Shown: in pieces, positions 44,866-53,574 of the stretch | Layout of the letters: the number at the start of each line of letters is the position of its first letter | Numbering within the stretch: the stretch's first letter is position 1 | From: Apostichopus japonicus | Lineage: Eukaryota > Echinodermata > Holothuroidea > Aspidochirotida > Stichopodidae | DNA length: 64,000 nt | Assembly (NCBI RefSeq): GCF_037975245.1 | Contig: NC_092577.1 | Coordinates: 17,374,013 to 17,438,012, forward strand | Direction: 5' to 3' | Notes under the pieces: generated by a model | Databases searched by the model: none | Told to the model about the DNA's origin: nothing | The model's input: only the letters and a program-made list of their open reading frames with translations | Made by a program: the position numbers and the translations under genes

Positions 44866-47800
44866 ATGTATTTTTCACTCACCGTTACAATGTTTTTACT
44901 CGCCTGCCTAAATTGCAACGGACTGATCAATCAAGATAAAAGAAGAGGGCTATTCTCTCACGTTGCTAAAAACAAATTTGACCTTGTTTTATTACAAGAA
45001 ACCTTTTGGGACCAGTCAATTCATGACCAGGCCAAACTTGAATGGGATGGCGATATTTTATCTTCCTTCTATTCTCCCGCGAGACGAAGGGGAACGAGTT
45101 GTTTAATTAGGAAGGGTAGCGATATCGATGTACACCACTTCGAACCGGATATAAACGGTCGCTTCTTAAAATTAAGTATTACTGTGGATGGACAGTCTTT
45201 TACAGTTTTTAACATCTATGCTCCAAACACGCCGAGCGAACGAAAACAATTCCTAGAAGATATTTCAGGAAAGCTCCGCAACGTGCCTGAACCAATTATT
45301 CTAGCGGGAGACTTCAATACCGTTCTTAATACTTACGTGGATAAATACCCAACAACACCTAACCCGGACTCTTCTCGAAAATCTCTGAAACTTATTATGT
45401 CGGAATACGAGCTTGTCGATATTTGGAGAGAGCGCCACCCTTCTTTAATCCAATTTACAAGAACAGCTAGCAACCACAAAACCGCTTCCAGGATTGATAG
45501 ATTTCTTTTAAACAAACAGCTAGTTCGCTACGTCAAATCATGCTCTATCTCTCGCTATCCCGATTCTGATCACGACATGGTTGAACTTAAACTTGACCTT
45601 ACCCTTTTTCCTAGGGGCCCTGGTGTATGGATCTTTAATAACTCCATACTTGAGGACACATCCTTCTGTTCGGAAATAAGAGATCTCATCGAGCGAGAAA
45701 AACAGAAGACTTGTTACGACAATAATATTCTCCAGTGGTACGACGTTTTGAAAGATTCACTAAAAAGGACTGCAATCAAATTTACCAAGGTCAAAAGCAG
45801 ACTCTCGCGTACACATCAAAGAAAACTAAGGAAACAAATCAACCACGAAAGGGCGAAAGCGCAAAAATATCAAGACTACGACACTACAAGGCTACGGAAT
45901 TTAGAATTTCAGCTAGACGAGACGACCCGCGCAGATATCAGAGGAACCGCGCTTAGATCGAGAATCAAGTGGTTCGAAGAAGGAGAACGTTCTTCAAAAT
46001 TTTTCCTCAATTTAGAAAAATCTCGACAAAGCAAAAAAGTAATGCGCCAGATTCTCACCGACGAGGGCGCGATCATTAACGATCAAGACGACATTATCCA
46101 CGAACAGGCCAGATTTTACAAAACGCTGTACACCGCAGAACCGTCAGTGAGTATTCAGAGGGAGGTATTACTTAGCCAGCTTTCTAAAACGTTGTCCGAA
46201 CCTGATTCTCAGTCATGTGAGGGGGACATTTCGGCTACAGAACTCCAAAAATCACTTTTTGATATGGAGTCGAGTAAAAGCCCTGGTTTAGACGGACTCA
46301 CTGTTGAGTTTTATAAGGAATTTTGGGATGTATTGGGGGAGGTTTTTCTCAAACTGACGAAAGAAATTTACAAAACACATGAAATGTGTAATTCTATGAA
46401 AACAGGCCTAATTACTTTGATACCCAAGAAAGGGGATTTGAGGAAACTTAAGAATTGGAGACCGATTAGTCTTTTGAACACAGACTACAAAATAATCACA
46501 AAGGCTCTGGCCAATAGAATCTCTAGGGTTATCAACTGCCTTGTCTCTAGTGATCAGACCTGTTGTGTTCCCGGCAGAGATATTGCCGACAATGTTCTGG
46601 CTATGAGAAATATTATTAATTATGTTAACGAAAACAAACTGGAGGGCTATGTTCTTAAAATTGATCAATTAAAAGCCTTCGATCGAGTAAACCATGAATA
46701 TCTTATTAATGTTTTACAAAGGATGGGTTTCGGTACTAATTTAATTAACTGGGTTAAAATCCTCTACAACGATATTCAAGGCTGTATTAAACACAATGGT
46801 TATATTTCAGATACTTTTCATATTCAGAGAGGGGTTCGCCAGGGTTGTCCAATTTCTGCTATTTTATATGTATTATCTGCTGAACCATTTCATGACGCTA
46901 TTTACAAAAGTAAGAGTATAGTTGGTATTAAGTTTATGCATCATGAAGCTAAAATGTTTCAACATGCAGATGATACCACTTTCTTTCTCTCTGATACTTC
47001 TAGTGTTAAGTCCGTACAAAATGTTATTAACCTGTATGAAGGCGCCTCTGGCTCTAAGTGTAATGTAGAGAAAACCGAGTTACTAGTGCTCGGAAAGGGC
47101 AAAGTACGAAAAGACGAGTTCAATTTTCCGATTAGGAACGATTTTATAGAAGTGCTTGGTGTTTGTATCGGCAATGATAAGGATGCTCTTGAAAGAGAAA
47201 ACTGGAAAACCAAGACTGCCTCTTGTTGCAATGTTCTCAAGAGGTGGAAAGGGCGGAACCTCTCCTTTAAAGGCAGAGCTCTTGTTGTAAATTCTCTAGT
47301 TGTCTCAAGACTGACATATCTTGCTACTATTATTCCGGTCCCTAAATGGGTAGGAGACTCTTTGAAAGAAAGTGTTATCGAATTTATGTGGGGAGGTAAG
47401 AAACCTGGCATATCCTACAATGTTCTTCTTCAACCTGTAGACAAAGGTGGCCTTAACCTTTGTGACCTTTTTCTAAAGAGAGACGCTTTACGTATGAAGT
47501 ACATCTGTAAACTACTTAGCAACAGTATCAATCCGATGTTAAAAGATTTAATGCTCTATTTTCTGAACCATTATGAATATATGAAACTAGGTTTACACGT
47601 ATTTCGTATTTTACCTCATAGCAATTCTATGAGAAAACTTTTACCGTATTATTATGAGTTGTTGAGTGCCTGGAAAAAGCTAACGGATAAAAAGTTATGC
47701 CCTCCAGTGAACAGGGAAGAAATTCTTATGCAACCGCTGTTCCATAATCCATTTATTGTAAATGAAACTGGCGAAACCCTCTTTAACAGAGATTTCATTG

Positions 47801-48738
47801 AAGGTGGTATTATTTTTGTAGGCGACCTTATGTATGAAATGATCCCAAGACGGCTTCCCGCGGAGGGTATCCATGAAGCCATTACTATGGCCAACCCAAC
47901 TTGTAAACTTGATGTTGATGATGTATTTGATTACGTCACATCTATTTTGAAGGCTTTTCCAAAAGATTGGCTCGAACAAATCTATTCGGGCGATAAAATT
48001 GTCAGTCAAAATGACAATGAGTCACTTTCACTCACCCTCTCTTGTGGTGACACCACGCTAGATGCGTCCTCCGTTAGTGTCAGGAATGCAACTGATCTCC
48101 TTAGGGAGGCCGTCTCAACAATTCCAAAAGGCGAAATCCACTGGAAACACGTTTTTAACGATGTCTCTTTTGAACATAGGTGGACCAATATCTACAAAGG
48201 TCTAAAAGCTTTTCACGATAGTGACCTCGATTTCCGTATTCTTCATAATATTTTATTCTGTAACGATAAGTTGTATCTTTTTAAGCTAGTTGACTCTCCT
48301 TTATGTACCTTATGTAAGAACCATAATGAAACTGTCTTGCATCTTTTTGTCGATTGCAAAACCGTAAATCTTCTCTGGAGAGATATTATCAAGAAGCTTC
48401 AGAAAATCTGTAAAATCAGCAACAATGATAAATGGAGGCAAATTACTATCTTAGGTATGGAACTCAATCATAGGAGGCATGAGACAATTTCGATTGATTT
48501 TATTCTAAACACTTTCAAAAAAGTTGTTTGGACCACTCGTGTTAGCCTCCTGAACGGAGAAAAACACATTAATATTCAAAACTTCTTTCATAATTCACTA
48601 CGAAAGAAAATCGATTTCTTATTCCACTATTTTGTAAAGAAAAAAGAAATTTCTACATTTTGGGAGTTGTTTACTCAAGGTGACGTCATTCTCAATCCTC
48701 TTGAAGATGGCTCCTACGAGTACAAGTTTGACAGTTAA
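44866..48738 (+). CDS. Retrotransposon ORF2: APE endonuclease and reverse transcriptase (copy 1)
   Basis: 1290-aa enzyme that nicks the target and copies the element RNA into it. An APE-type endonuclease occupies about residues 11-245, with the expected LNCNGL (N16/N18), QET (E45), NIYAP (Y118), GDFN (D149, N151), SRIDRFL (D211) and SDHD (D235, H236) motifs. A linker has KWFEEGERSSKFF (368-380), typical of L1/Tx1 proteins. RT motifs follow: SPGLDGL (472-478), LIPKKGD and NWRPISLL, motif A KIDQLKAFD (D600), motif B RGVRQGCPIS (655-664), motif C HADD (D702, D703). A C-terminal zinc knuckle has C1147, C1150, H1159 and C1164. All catalytic residues are present, so it is potentially active. M9 is an alternative start just before the endonuclease domain. 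Confidence 0.96.
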   Translation: MYFSLTVTMFLLACLNCNGLINQDKRRGLFSHVAKNKFDLVLLQETFWDQSIHDQAKLEWDGDILSSFYSPARRRGTSCLIRKGSDIDVHHFEPDINGRFLKLSITVDGQSFTVFNIYAPNTPSERKQFLEDISGKLRNVPEPIILAGDFNTVLNTYVDKYPTTPNPDSSRKSLKLIMSEYELVDIWRERHPSLIQFTRTASNHKTASRIDRFLLNKQLVRYVKSCSISRYPDSDHDMVELKLDLTLFPRGPGVWIFNNSILEDTSFCSEIRDLIEREKQKTCYDNNILQWYDVLKDSLKRTAIKFTKVKSRLSRTHQRKLRKQINHERAKAQKYQDYDTTRLRNLEFQLDETTRADIRGTALRSRIKWFEEGERSSKFFLNLEKSRQSKKVMRQILTDEGAIINDQDDIIHEQARFYKTLYTAEPSVSIQREVLLSQLSKTLSEPDSQSCEGDISATELQKSLFDMESSKSPGLDGLTVEFYKEFWDVLGEVFLKLTKEIYKTHEMCNSMKTGLITLIPKKGDLRKLKNWRPISLLNTDYKIITKALANRISRVINCLVSSDQTCCVPGRDIADNVLAMRNIINYVNENKLEGYVLKIDQLKAFDRVNHEYLINVLQRMGFGTNLINWVKILYNDIQGCIKHNGYISDTFHIQRGVRQGCPISAILYVLSAEPFHDAIYKSKSIVGIKFMHHEAKMFQHADDTTFFLSDTSSVKSVQNVINLYEGASGSKCNVEKTELLVLGKGKVRKDEFNFPIRNDFIEVLGVCIGNDKDALERENWKTKTASCCNVLKRWKGRNLSFKGRALVVNSLVVSRLTYLATIIPVPKWVGDSLKESVIEFMWGGKKPGISYNVLLQPVDKGGLNLCDLFLKRDALRMKYICKLLSNSINPMLKDLMLYFLNHYEYMKLGLHVFRILPHSNSMRKLLPYYYELLSAWKKLTDKKLCPPVNREEILMQPLFHNPFIVNETGETLFNRDFIEGGIIFVGDLMYEMIPRRLPAEGIHEAITMANPTCKLDVDDVFDYVTSILKAFPKDWLEQIYSGDKIVSQNDNESLSLTLSCGDTTLDASSVSVRNATDLLREAVSTIPKGEIHWKHVFNDVSFEHRWTNIYKGLKAFHDSDLDFRILHNILFCNDKLYLFKLVDSPLCTLCKNHNETVLHLFVDCKTVNLLWRDIIKKLQKICKISNNDKWRQITILGMELNHRRHETISIDFILNTFKKVVWTTRVSLLNGEKHINIQNFFHNSLRKKIDFLFHYFVKKKEISTFWELFTQGDVILNPLEDGSYEYKFDS

Positions 48739-48905
48739 TTTTCTCTTGCCTTCCCCATTCTAGGATTACTTTTTTATTGTTGTGCATGATTGTATTGATA
48801 GTGTTGTATTATTGTTATAGTTTTATATATATTCTCTTTCTTTATTTCTTGTAACCATGTTAATATCTGTACATTCAATCGGAGAACCAGTGGGTTCTTC
48901 CGTCA

Positions 48906-48907
<2 letters not shown>
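48739..48907 (+). other. Retrotransposon 3' UTR (copy 1)
   Basis: 169-nt T-rich untranslated region ending in GTCAAT before the A-run. An AATAAA polyadenylation-like signal at 48905-48910 overlaps the tail. No further ORF. Confidence 0.85.
48881..48901 (+). other. 3'-terminal hairpin of the retrotransposon (copy 1)
   Basis: GGAGAACC pairs with GGTTCTTCC across an AGTG loop, giving eight base pairs with one bulged T, seven nucleotides before the A-run. Such 3' stem-loops can be recognised by the element's own RT. That role here is inferred. Confidence 0.65.
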
Positions 48908-48939
<32 letters not shown>

Positions 48940-48941
<2 letters not shown>

Positions 48942-48951
48942 GGTTCTCGTC
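48940..48951 (+). repeat. Target-site duplication, 3' copy (element 1)
   Basis: CCGGTTCTCGTC directly after the A-tail, matching 43559-43570. Confidence 0.93.
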
Positions 48952-49032
48952 CGATCACCGAAGTCAAGCAACGTAGAGCGCAGTCAGTACTTGGATGGGT
49001 GACCGCCTGGGAATACTGGGTGCCGTAGGCTT
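48940..49032 (+). pseudogene. 5S rRNA 3' fragment after retrotransposon copy 1
   Basis: Gene positions 28-120, consensus sequence. Box A, intermediate element, box C and terminator are retained but the first 27 nt are replaced by the element's A-tail. 283-nt spacer follows. Confidence 0.95.
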
Positions 49033-49315
49033 TTATTTTTTATAATTGATAACACTATGTTGCCACGACGATGAGAAATTGAAATGGCCTTCATTGTCTT
49101 TCCACAAGGAAAGTGTCTTGCCACGAGGAAAGCGATTTGAAAATCGAATATATTAATAAATACCTCGTTTGTTTTTATATATTAGAATTTTCTAGATATA
49201 TATGTAAAATATAGATTAACATAATATATATTAAATCCATTCATGTATAATATATATATTAAATCCACTGATCATAACCTACCAGACAAGTAGCCTACAT
49301 TTCACCTCTTGGAAT

Positions 49316-49435
49316 GTCTACGGCCACATCACGTTGACTATACCGGTTCTCGTCCGATCACCGAAGTCAAGCAACGTAGAGCGCAGTCAGTACTTGGATG
49401 GGTGACCGCCTGGGAATACTGGGTGCCGTAGGCTT
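49316..49435 (+). rRNA. 5S rRNA
   Basis: Consensus. 76-nt spacer follows. Confidence 0.96.
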
Positions 49436-49511
49436 TTATTTTTTATAATTGATAACACTATGTTGCCACGACGATGAGAAATTGAAATGGCCTACATTGA
49501 CCTCTTGTTAT

Positions 49512-49631
49512 GTCTACGGCCACATCACGTTGACTATACCGGTTCTCGTCCGATCACCGAAGTCAAGCAACGTAGAGCGCAGTCAGTACTTGGATGGGTG
49601 ACCGCCTGGGAATACTGGGTGCCGCAGGCTT
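49512..49631 (+). rRNA. 5S rRNA
   Basis: T114C. 67-nt spacer follows. Confidence 0.95.
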
Positions 49632-49698
49632 TTATTTTCATAATTGATAACACGACGATGATGAGAAATTGAAATGGCCTACATTGACCTCTTTTTAT

Positions 49699-49818
49699 GT
49701 CTACGGCCACATCACGTTGACTATACCGGTTCTCGTCCGATCACCGAAGTCAAGCAACGTAGAGCGCAGTCAGTACTTGGATGGGTGACCGCCTGGGAAT
49801 ACTGGGTGCCGTAGGCTT
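49699..49818 (+). rRNA. 5S rRNA
   Basis: Consensus. 283-nt spacer follows. Confidence 0.96.
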
Positions 49819-50101
49819 TTATTTTTTATAATTGATAACACTATGTTGCCACGACGATGAGAAATTGAAATGGCCTTCATTGTCTTTCCACAAGGAAAGT
49901 GTCTTGCCACGAGGAAAGCGATTTGAAAATCGAATATATTAATAAATACCTCGTTTGTTTTTATATATTAGAATTTTCTAGATATATATGTAAAATATAG
50001 ATTAACATAATATATATTAAATCCATTCATGTATAATATATATATTAAATCCACTGATCATAACCTACCAGACAAGTAGCCTACATTTCACCTCTTGGAA
50101 T

Positions 50102-50221
50102 GTCTACGGCCACATCACGTTGACTATACCGGTTCTCGTCCGATCACCGAAGTCAAGCAACGTAGAGCGCAGTCAGTACTTGGATGGGTGACCGCCTGGG
50201 AATACTGGGTGCCGTAGGCTT
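50102..50221 (+). rRNA. 5S rRNA
   Basis: Consensus. 282-nt spacer follows, with the TATATCTTAAATCC marker. Confidence 0.96.
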
Positions 50222-50503
50222 TTATTTTCATAATTGATAACACTATGTTGCCACGACGATGACAAATTGAAATGGCCTTCATTGTCTTTCCACAAGGAAA
50301 GTGTCTTGCCACGAGGAAAGCGATTTGAAAATCGAATATATTAATAAATACCTCGTTTGTTTTTATATATTAGAATTTTCTAGATATATATGTAAAATAT
50401 AGATTAACATAATATATATTAAATCCATTCATGTATAATATATATCTTAAATCCACTGATCATAACCTACCAGACAAGTAGCCTACATTTCACCTCTTGG
50501 AAT

Positions 50504-50625
50504 GTCTACGGCCATATCACGTTGACTATACCGGTTCTCGTCCGATCACCGAAGTCAAGCAACGTAGAGCGCAGTCAGTACTTGGATGGGTGACCGCCTG
50601 GGGGAATACTGGGTGCCGCAGGCTT
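50504..50625 (+). rRNA. 5S rRNA, GG-insertion variant
   Basis: C12T, GG insertion, T114C. 75-nt spacer follows. Confidence 0.88.
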
Positions 50626-50700
50626 TTATTTTCATAATTGATAACACTATGTTGCCACGACGATGAGAAATTGAAATGGCCTACATTGACCTCTTGTTAT

Positions 50701-50820
50701 GTCTACGGCCACATCACGTTGACTATACCGGTTCTCGTCCGATCACCGAAGTCAAGCAACGTAGAGCGCAGTCAGTACTTGGATGGGTGACCGCCTGGGA
50801 ATACTGGGTGCCGTAGGCTT
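50701..50820 (+). rRNA. 5S rRNA
   Basis: Consensus. 67-nt spacer follows. Confidence 0.96.
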
Positions 50821-50887
50821 TTATTTTCATAATTGATAACACGACGATGATGAGAAATTGAAATGGCCTACATTGACCTCTTGTTAT

Positions 50888-51007
50888 GTCTACGGCCACA
50901 TCACGTTGACTATACCGGTTCTCGTCCGATCACCGAAGTCAAGCAACGTAGAGCGCAGTCAGTACTTGGATGGGTGACCGCCTGGGAATACTGGGTGCCG
51001 TAGGCTT
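50888..51007 (+). rRNA. 5S rRNA
   Basis: Consensus. 76-nt spacer follows. Confidence 0.96.
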
Positions 51008-51083
51008 TTATTTTTTATAATTGATAACACTATGTTGCCACGACGATGAGAAATTGAAATGGCCTACATTGACCGGTTTTTAT

Positions 51084-51203
51084 GTCTACGGCCACATCAC
51101 GTTGACTATACCGGTTCTCGTCCGATCACCGAAGTCAAGCAACGTAGAGCGCAGTCAGTACTTGGATGGGTGACCGCCTGGGAATACTGGGTGCCGTAGG
51201 CTT
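51084..51203 (+). rRNA. 5S rRNA
   Basis: Consensus; CCGGTTTTTAT flank. 76-nt spacer follows. Confidence 0.96.
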
Positions 51204-51279
51204 TTATTTTTTATAATTGATAACACTATGTTGCCACGACGATGAGAAATTGAAATGGCCTACATTGACCTCTTGTTAT

Positions 51280-51399
51280 GTCTACGGCCACATCACGTTG
51301 ACTATACCGGTTCTCGTCCGATCACCGAAGTCAAGCAACGTAAAGCGCAGTCAGTACTTGGATGGGTGACCGCCTGGGAATACTGGGTGCCGTAGGCTT
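51280..51399 (+). rRNA. 5S rRNA
   Basis: G64A, as in its counterpart at 42571. 67-nt spacer follows. Confidence 0.95.
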
Positions 51400-51466
51400 T
51401 TATTTTCATAATTGATAACACGACGATGATGAGAAATTGAAATGGCCTACATTGACCTCTTTTTAT

Positions 51467-51586
51467 GTCTACGGCCACATCACGTTGACTATACCGGTTC
51501 TCGTCCGATCACCGAAGTCAAGCAACGTAGAGCGCAGTCAGTACTTGGATGGGTGACCGCCTGGGAATACTGGGTGCCGTAGGCTT
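51467..51586 (+). rRNA. 5S rRNA
   Basis: Consensus. 67-nt spacer follows. Confidence 0.96.
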
Positions 51587-51653
51587 TTATTTTCATAATT
51601 GATAACACGACGATGATGAGAAATTGAAATGGCCTACATTGACCTCTTTTTAT

Positions 51654-51773
51654 GTCTACGGCCACATCACGTTGACTATACCGGTTCTCGTCCGATCACC
51701 GAAGTCAAGCAACGTAGAGCGCAGTCAGTACTTGGATGGGTGACCGCCTGGGAATACTGGGTGCCGCAGGCTT
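51654..51773 (+). rRNA. 5S rRNA
   Basis: T114C. 280-nt spacer follows, with the ATTAAGTCC marker. Confidence 0.95.
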
Positions 51774-52053
51774 TTATTTTCATAATTGATAACACTATGT
51801 TGCCACGACGATGACAAATTGAAATGGCCTTCATTGTCTTTCCACAAGGAAAGTGTCTTGCCACGAGGAAAGCGATTTGAAAATCGAATATATTAATAAA
51901 TAACTCGTTTGTTTTTATATATTAGAATTGTCTACATATATATGTAAAATATAGATTAACATAATATATATTAAATCCATTCATGTATAATATATATTAA
52001 GTCCACTAATCATAACCTACCAGACAACTAGCCTACATTTCGCCTCTTGGAAT

Positions 52054-52173
52054 GTCTACGGCCACATCACGATGACTATACCGGTTCTCGTCCGATCACC
52101 GAAGTCAAGCAACGTAGAGCGCAGTCAGTACTTGGATGGGTGACCGCCTGGGAATACTGGGTGCCGTAGGCTT
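52054..52173 (+). rRNA. 5S rRNA
   Basis: T19A. 67-nt spacer follows, then the second split gene. Confidence 0.95.
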
Positions 52174-52240
52174 TTATTTTCATAATTGATAACACGACGA
52201 TGATGAGAAATTGAAATGGCCTACATTGACCTCTTGTTAT

Positions 52241-52279
52241 GTCTACGGCCACATCACGTTGACTATACCGGTTCTCGTC
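52241..52279 (+). pseudogene. 5S rRNA 5' fragment, split by retrotransposon copy 2
   Basis: Gene positions 1-39; the 3' part lies at 57649-57741. Same break as in the first split gene. Confidence 0.95.
52268..52279 (+). repeat. Target-site duplication, 5' copy (element 2)
   Basis: CCGGTTCTCGTC, repeated at 57649-57660. Confidence 0.93.
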
Positions 52280-52477
52280 GTTCTCGTGTTTGTTCGTATT
52301 TTTTACCCCTTTCCTTCCGTTCTTCTTCGGAATCGTGGCCATCGGCTGATGTGTTTGTGATCAGCGGACATTTTGGTTGTTCTATTTAGGATTTTTGGTG
52401 AATAATTTGTGTTTTGACTGCATTTTTCGTGTCACTCCGCTGCGTCTCCGACGCACGCGGTCTTCACCTCAACGAGC
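52280..52477 (+). other. Retrotransposon 5' UTR (copy 2)
   Basis: 198 nt, starting with the target-like GTTCTCGT as in copy 1. Confidence 0.8.
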
Positions 52478-53572
52478 ATGGATTCCGCGAAATCCACTAC
52501 CGCTGTTCAAAGCAGCACACAGAAACGCTGTGCGGTTATGAAAAACAACAGTGTACGTATCACCGATAATAAATTTGAAGCCCGTGATGTCCTTCGCGCG
52601 CTATCTGATGACATTGGGAAAGAAAACATTCTCGGTTGTGTGAATTCCAACGGGCAATGGATCGTAACACTTAAGGAAACAACAGATGTAGAGCTTCTAC
52701 AGGCGACTGGCGTACTGATTGATGGTGTAGGATACGAGGTACGAGGGGTAACAAGGAACCTACTTACTGTGAGCTTGTTTGGGGTACCAGTTTTCATAGA
52801 TGATAATGAACTGTCAGATAAGCTGAGAGAATTTGGGTGCATACTCAAGAGCGCATGGACCCACAAAACCTATGAGGACTTTCCCAATGTAGAGAACGGG
52901 ATAAGATATATTAGGTTAGAACTCCCGTCCAACGCAAAGAGCCTTCCGTACTCCATTTTCATATCTGGAGTCCATCTTCGATTGAAGCATAACGGACAAT
53001 CCCGGGTATGCAACATTTGCCTTAGCTCGGACCATATCATGAGAGAGTGTAAGCAATATACTTGCAAAGAATGCGGTATGCAGGGTCACAGCGAAAGTAA
53101 ATGCCCGCGGGTGAAATGTTACAGGTGCCAGCATTTCGGGCACAAAAGTTTCGACTGCCCTACTACTCCCCCTACACCCAAAGAAGACAACAATACCTCA
53201 GAAATGGAAACAAATGATTCGGCCTGCGCAGAACAAGATAATACAACAATCCAAGATATCCCGGACAACCCCCAGCCACGTGAAACGATCGAAACAGACA
53301 AACAGACCCCAGCAGAAAACGAAAACAAACCAAGCCGAAAGATTAATAGTTCTCAACCGAAACCGAGAAATAATGAAACCACAGACCCAGCGACACAGAA
53401 CACAGAGAAAGAAGACAACCCAACCTCGCAGAAACGGAACCTCTCTAGTGATGACGATTGGACTGTCCAAACGAGGAAAATGAAAAACAACAAAAAGAAA
53501 GCCGACCCTACACCCAACCTAGCCAAAGCACGTAATTTTCAACCTCGCCAGCCATCACTAGACCAGCATTAA
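52478..53572 (+). CDS. Retrotransposon ORF1 protein, CCHC zinc-knuckle (copy 2)
   Basis: 364 aa, identical in translation to the ORF1 product at 43769-44863, with the three CCHC knuckles at residues 178-191, 196-209 and 214-227 intact. The stop codon is again 2 nt before the ORF2 start. The absence of any decayed codon argues for a very recent copy or an assembly duplicate. Confidence 0.93.
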   Translation: MDSAKSTTAVQSSTQKRCAVMKNNSVRITDNKFEARDVLRALSDDIGKENILGCVNSNGQWIVTLKETTDVELLQATGVLIDGVGYEVRGVTRNLLTVSLFGVPVFIDDNELSDKLREFGCILKSAWTHKTYEDFPNVENGIRYIRLELPSNAKSLPYSIFISGVHLRLKHNGQSRVCNICLSSDHIMRECKQYTCKECGMQGHSESKCPRVKCYRCQHFGHKSFDCPTTPPTPKEDNNTSEMETNDSACAEQDNTTIQDIPDNPQPRETIETDKQTPAENENKPSRKINSSQPKPRNNETTDPATQNTEKEDNPTSQKRNLSSDDDWTVQTRKMKNNKKKADPTPNLAKARNFQPRQPSLDQH

Positions 53573-53574
53573 CG

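Larger units (their letters stand above)
43571..48939 (+). mobile_element. 5S-gene-inserted non-LTR retrotransposon, L1/Tx1 type, copy 1
   Basis: Full-length 5,369-bp element: 5' UTR 43571-43768, ORF1 43769-44863, ORF2 44866-48738, 3' UTR 48739-48907, 32-nt A-tail 48908-48939. It sits between the two halves of a 5S gene, in the same orientation, with a 12-bp target-site duplication. Target-primed reverse transcription would need a bottom-strand nick between gene positions 27 and 28 and a top-strand cut after 39. The two-ORF layout with CCHC ORF1, APE endonuclease and RT matches L1-like elements, closest in style to the Tx1 group. 5S-targeting families there (Mutsu) are recalled from memory. 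Family assignment needs a phylogeny. Confidence 0.95.
40737..49445 (+). repeat. 8,709-bp tandem duplication, unit 1
   Basis: Every gene start, spacer marker and retrotransposon boundary from about 40737 reappears 8,709 bp later: 40803/49512, 42571/51280 (both G64A), 43345/52054, ORF1 43769/52478, ORF2 44866/53575, A-tail start 48908/57617. Left of 40737 the two flanks differ (TTTTCAT versus TTTTTTAT spacer). The match continues until about 49653/58362, where the spacers diverge. Both units give identical ORF1 and ORF2 proteins and the same 32-A tail. Confidence 0.93.

Noticed and set aside
43571-48939. LTR retrotransposon or retrovirus
   Set aside because: No long terminal repeats, protease, integrase or RNase H-type layout; it has an APE endonuclease and a poly(A) tail.
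48908-48939. Processed mRNA pseudogene tail
   Set aside because: The A-tail terminates a full-length autonomous LINE with introns not in question, inside its own target-site duplication.
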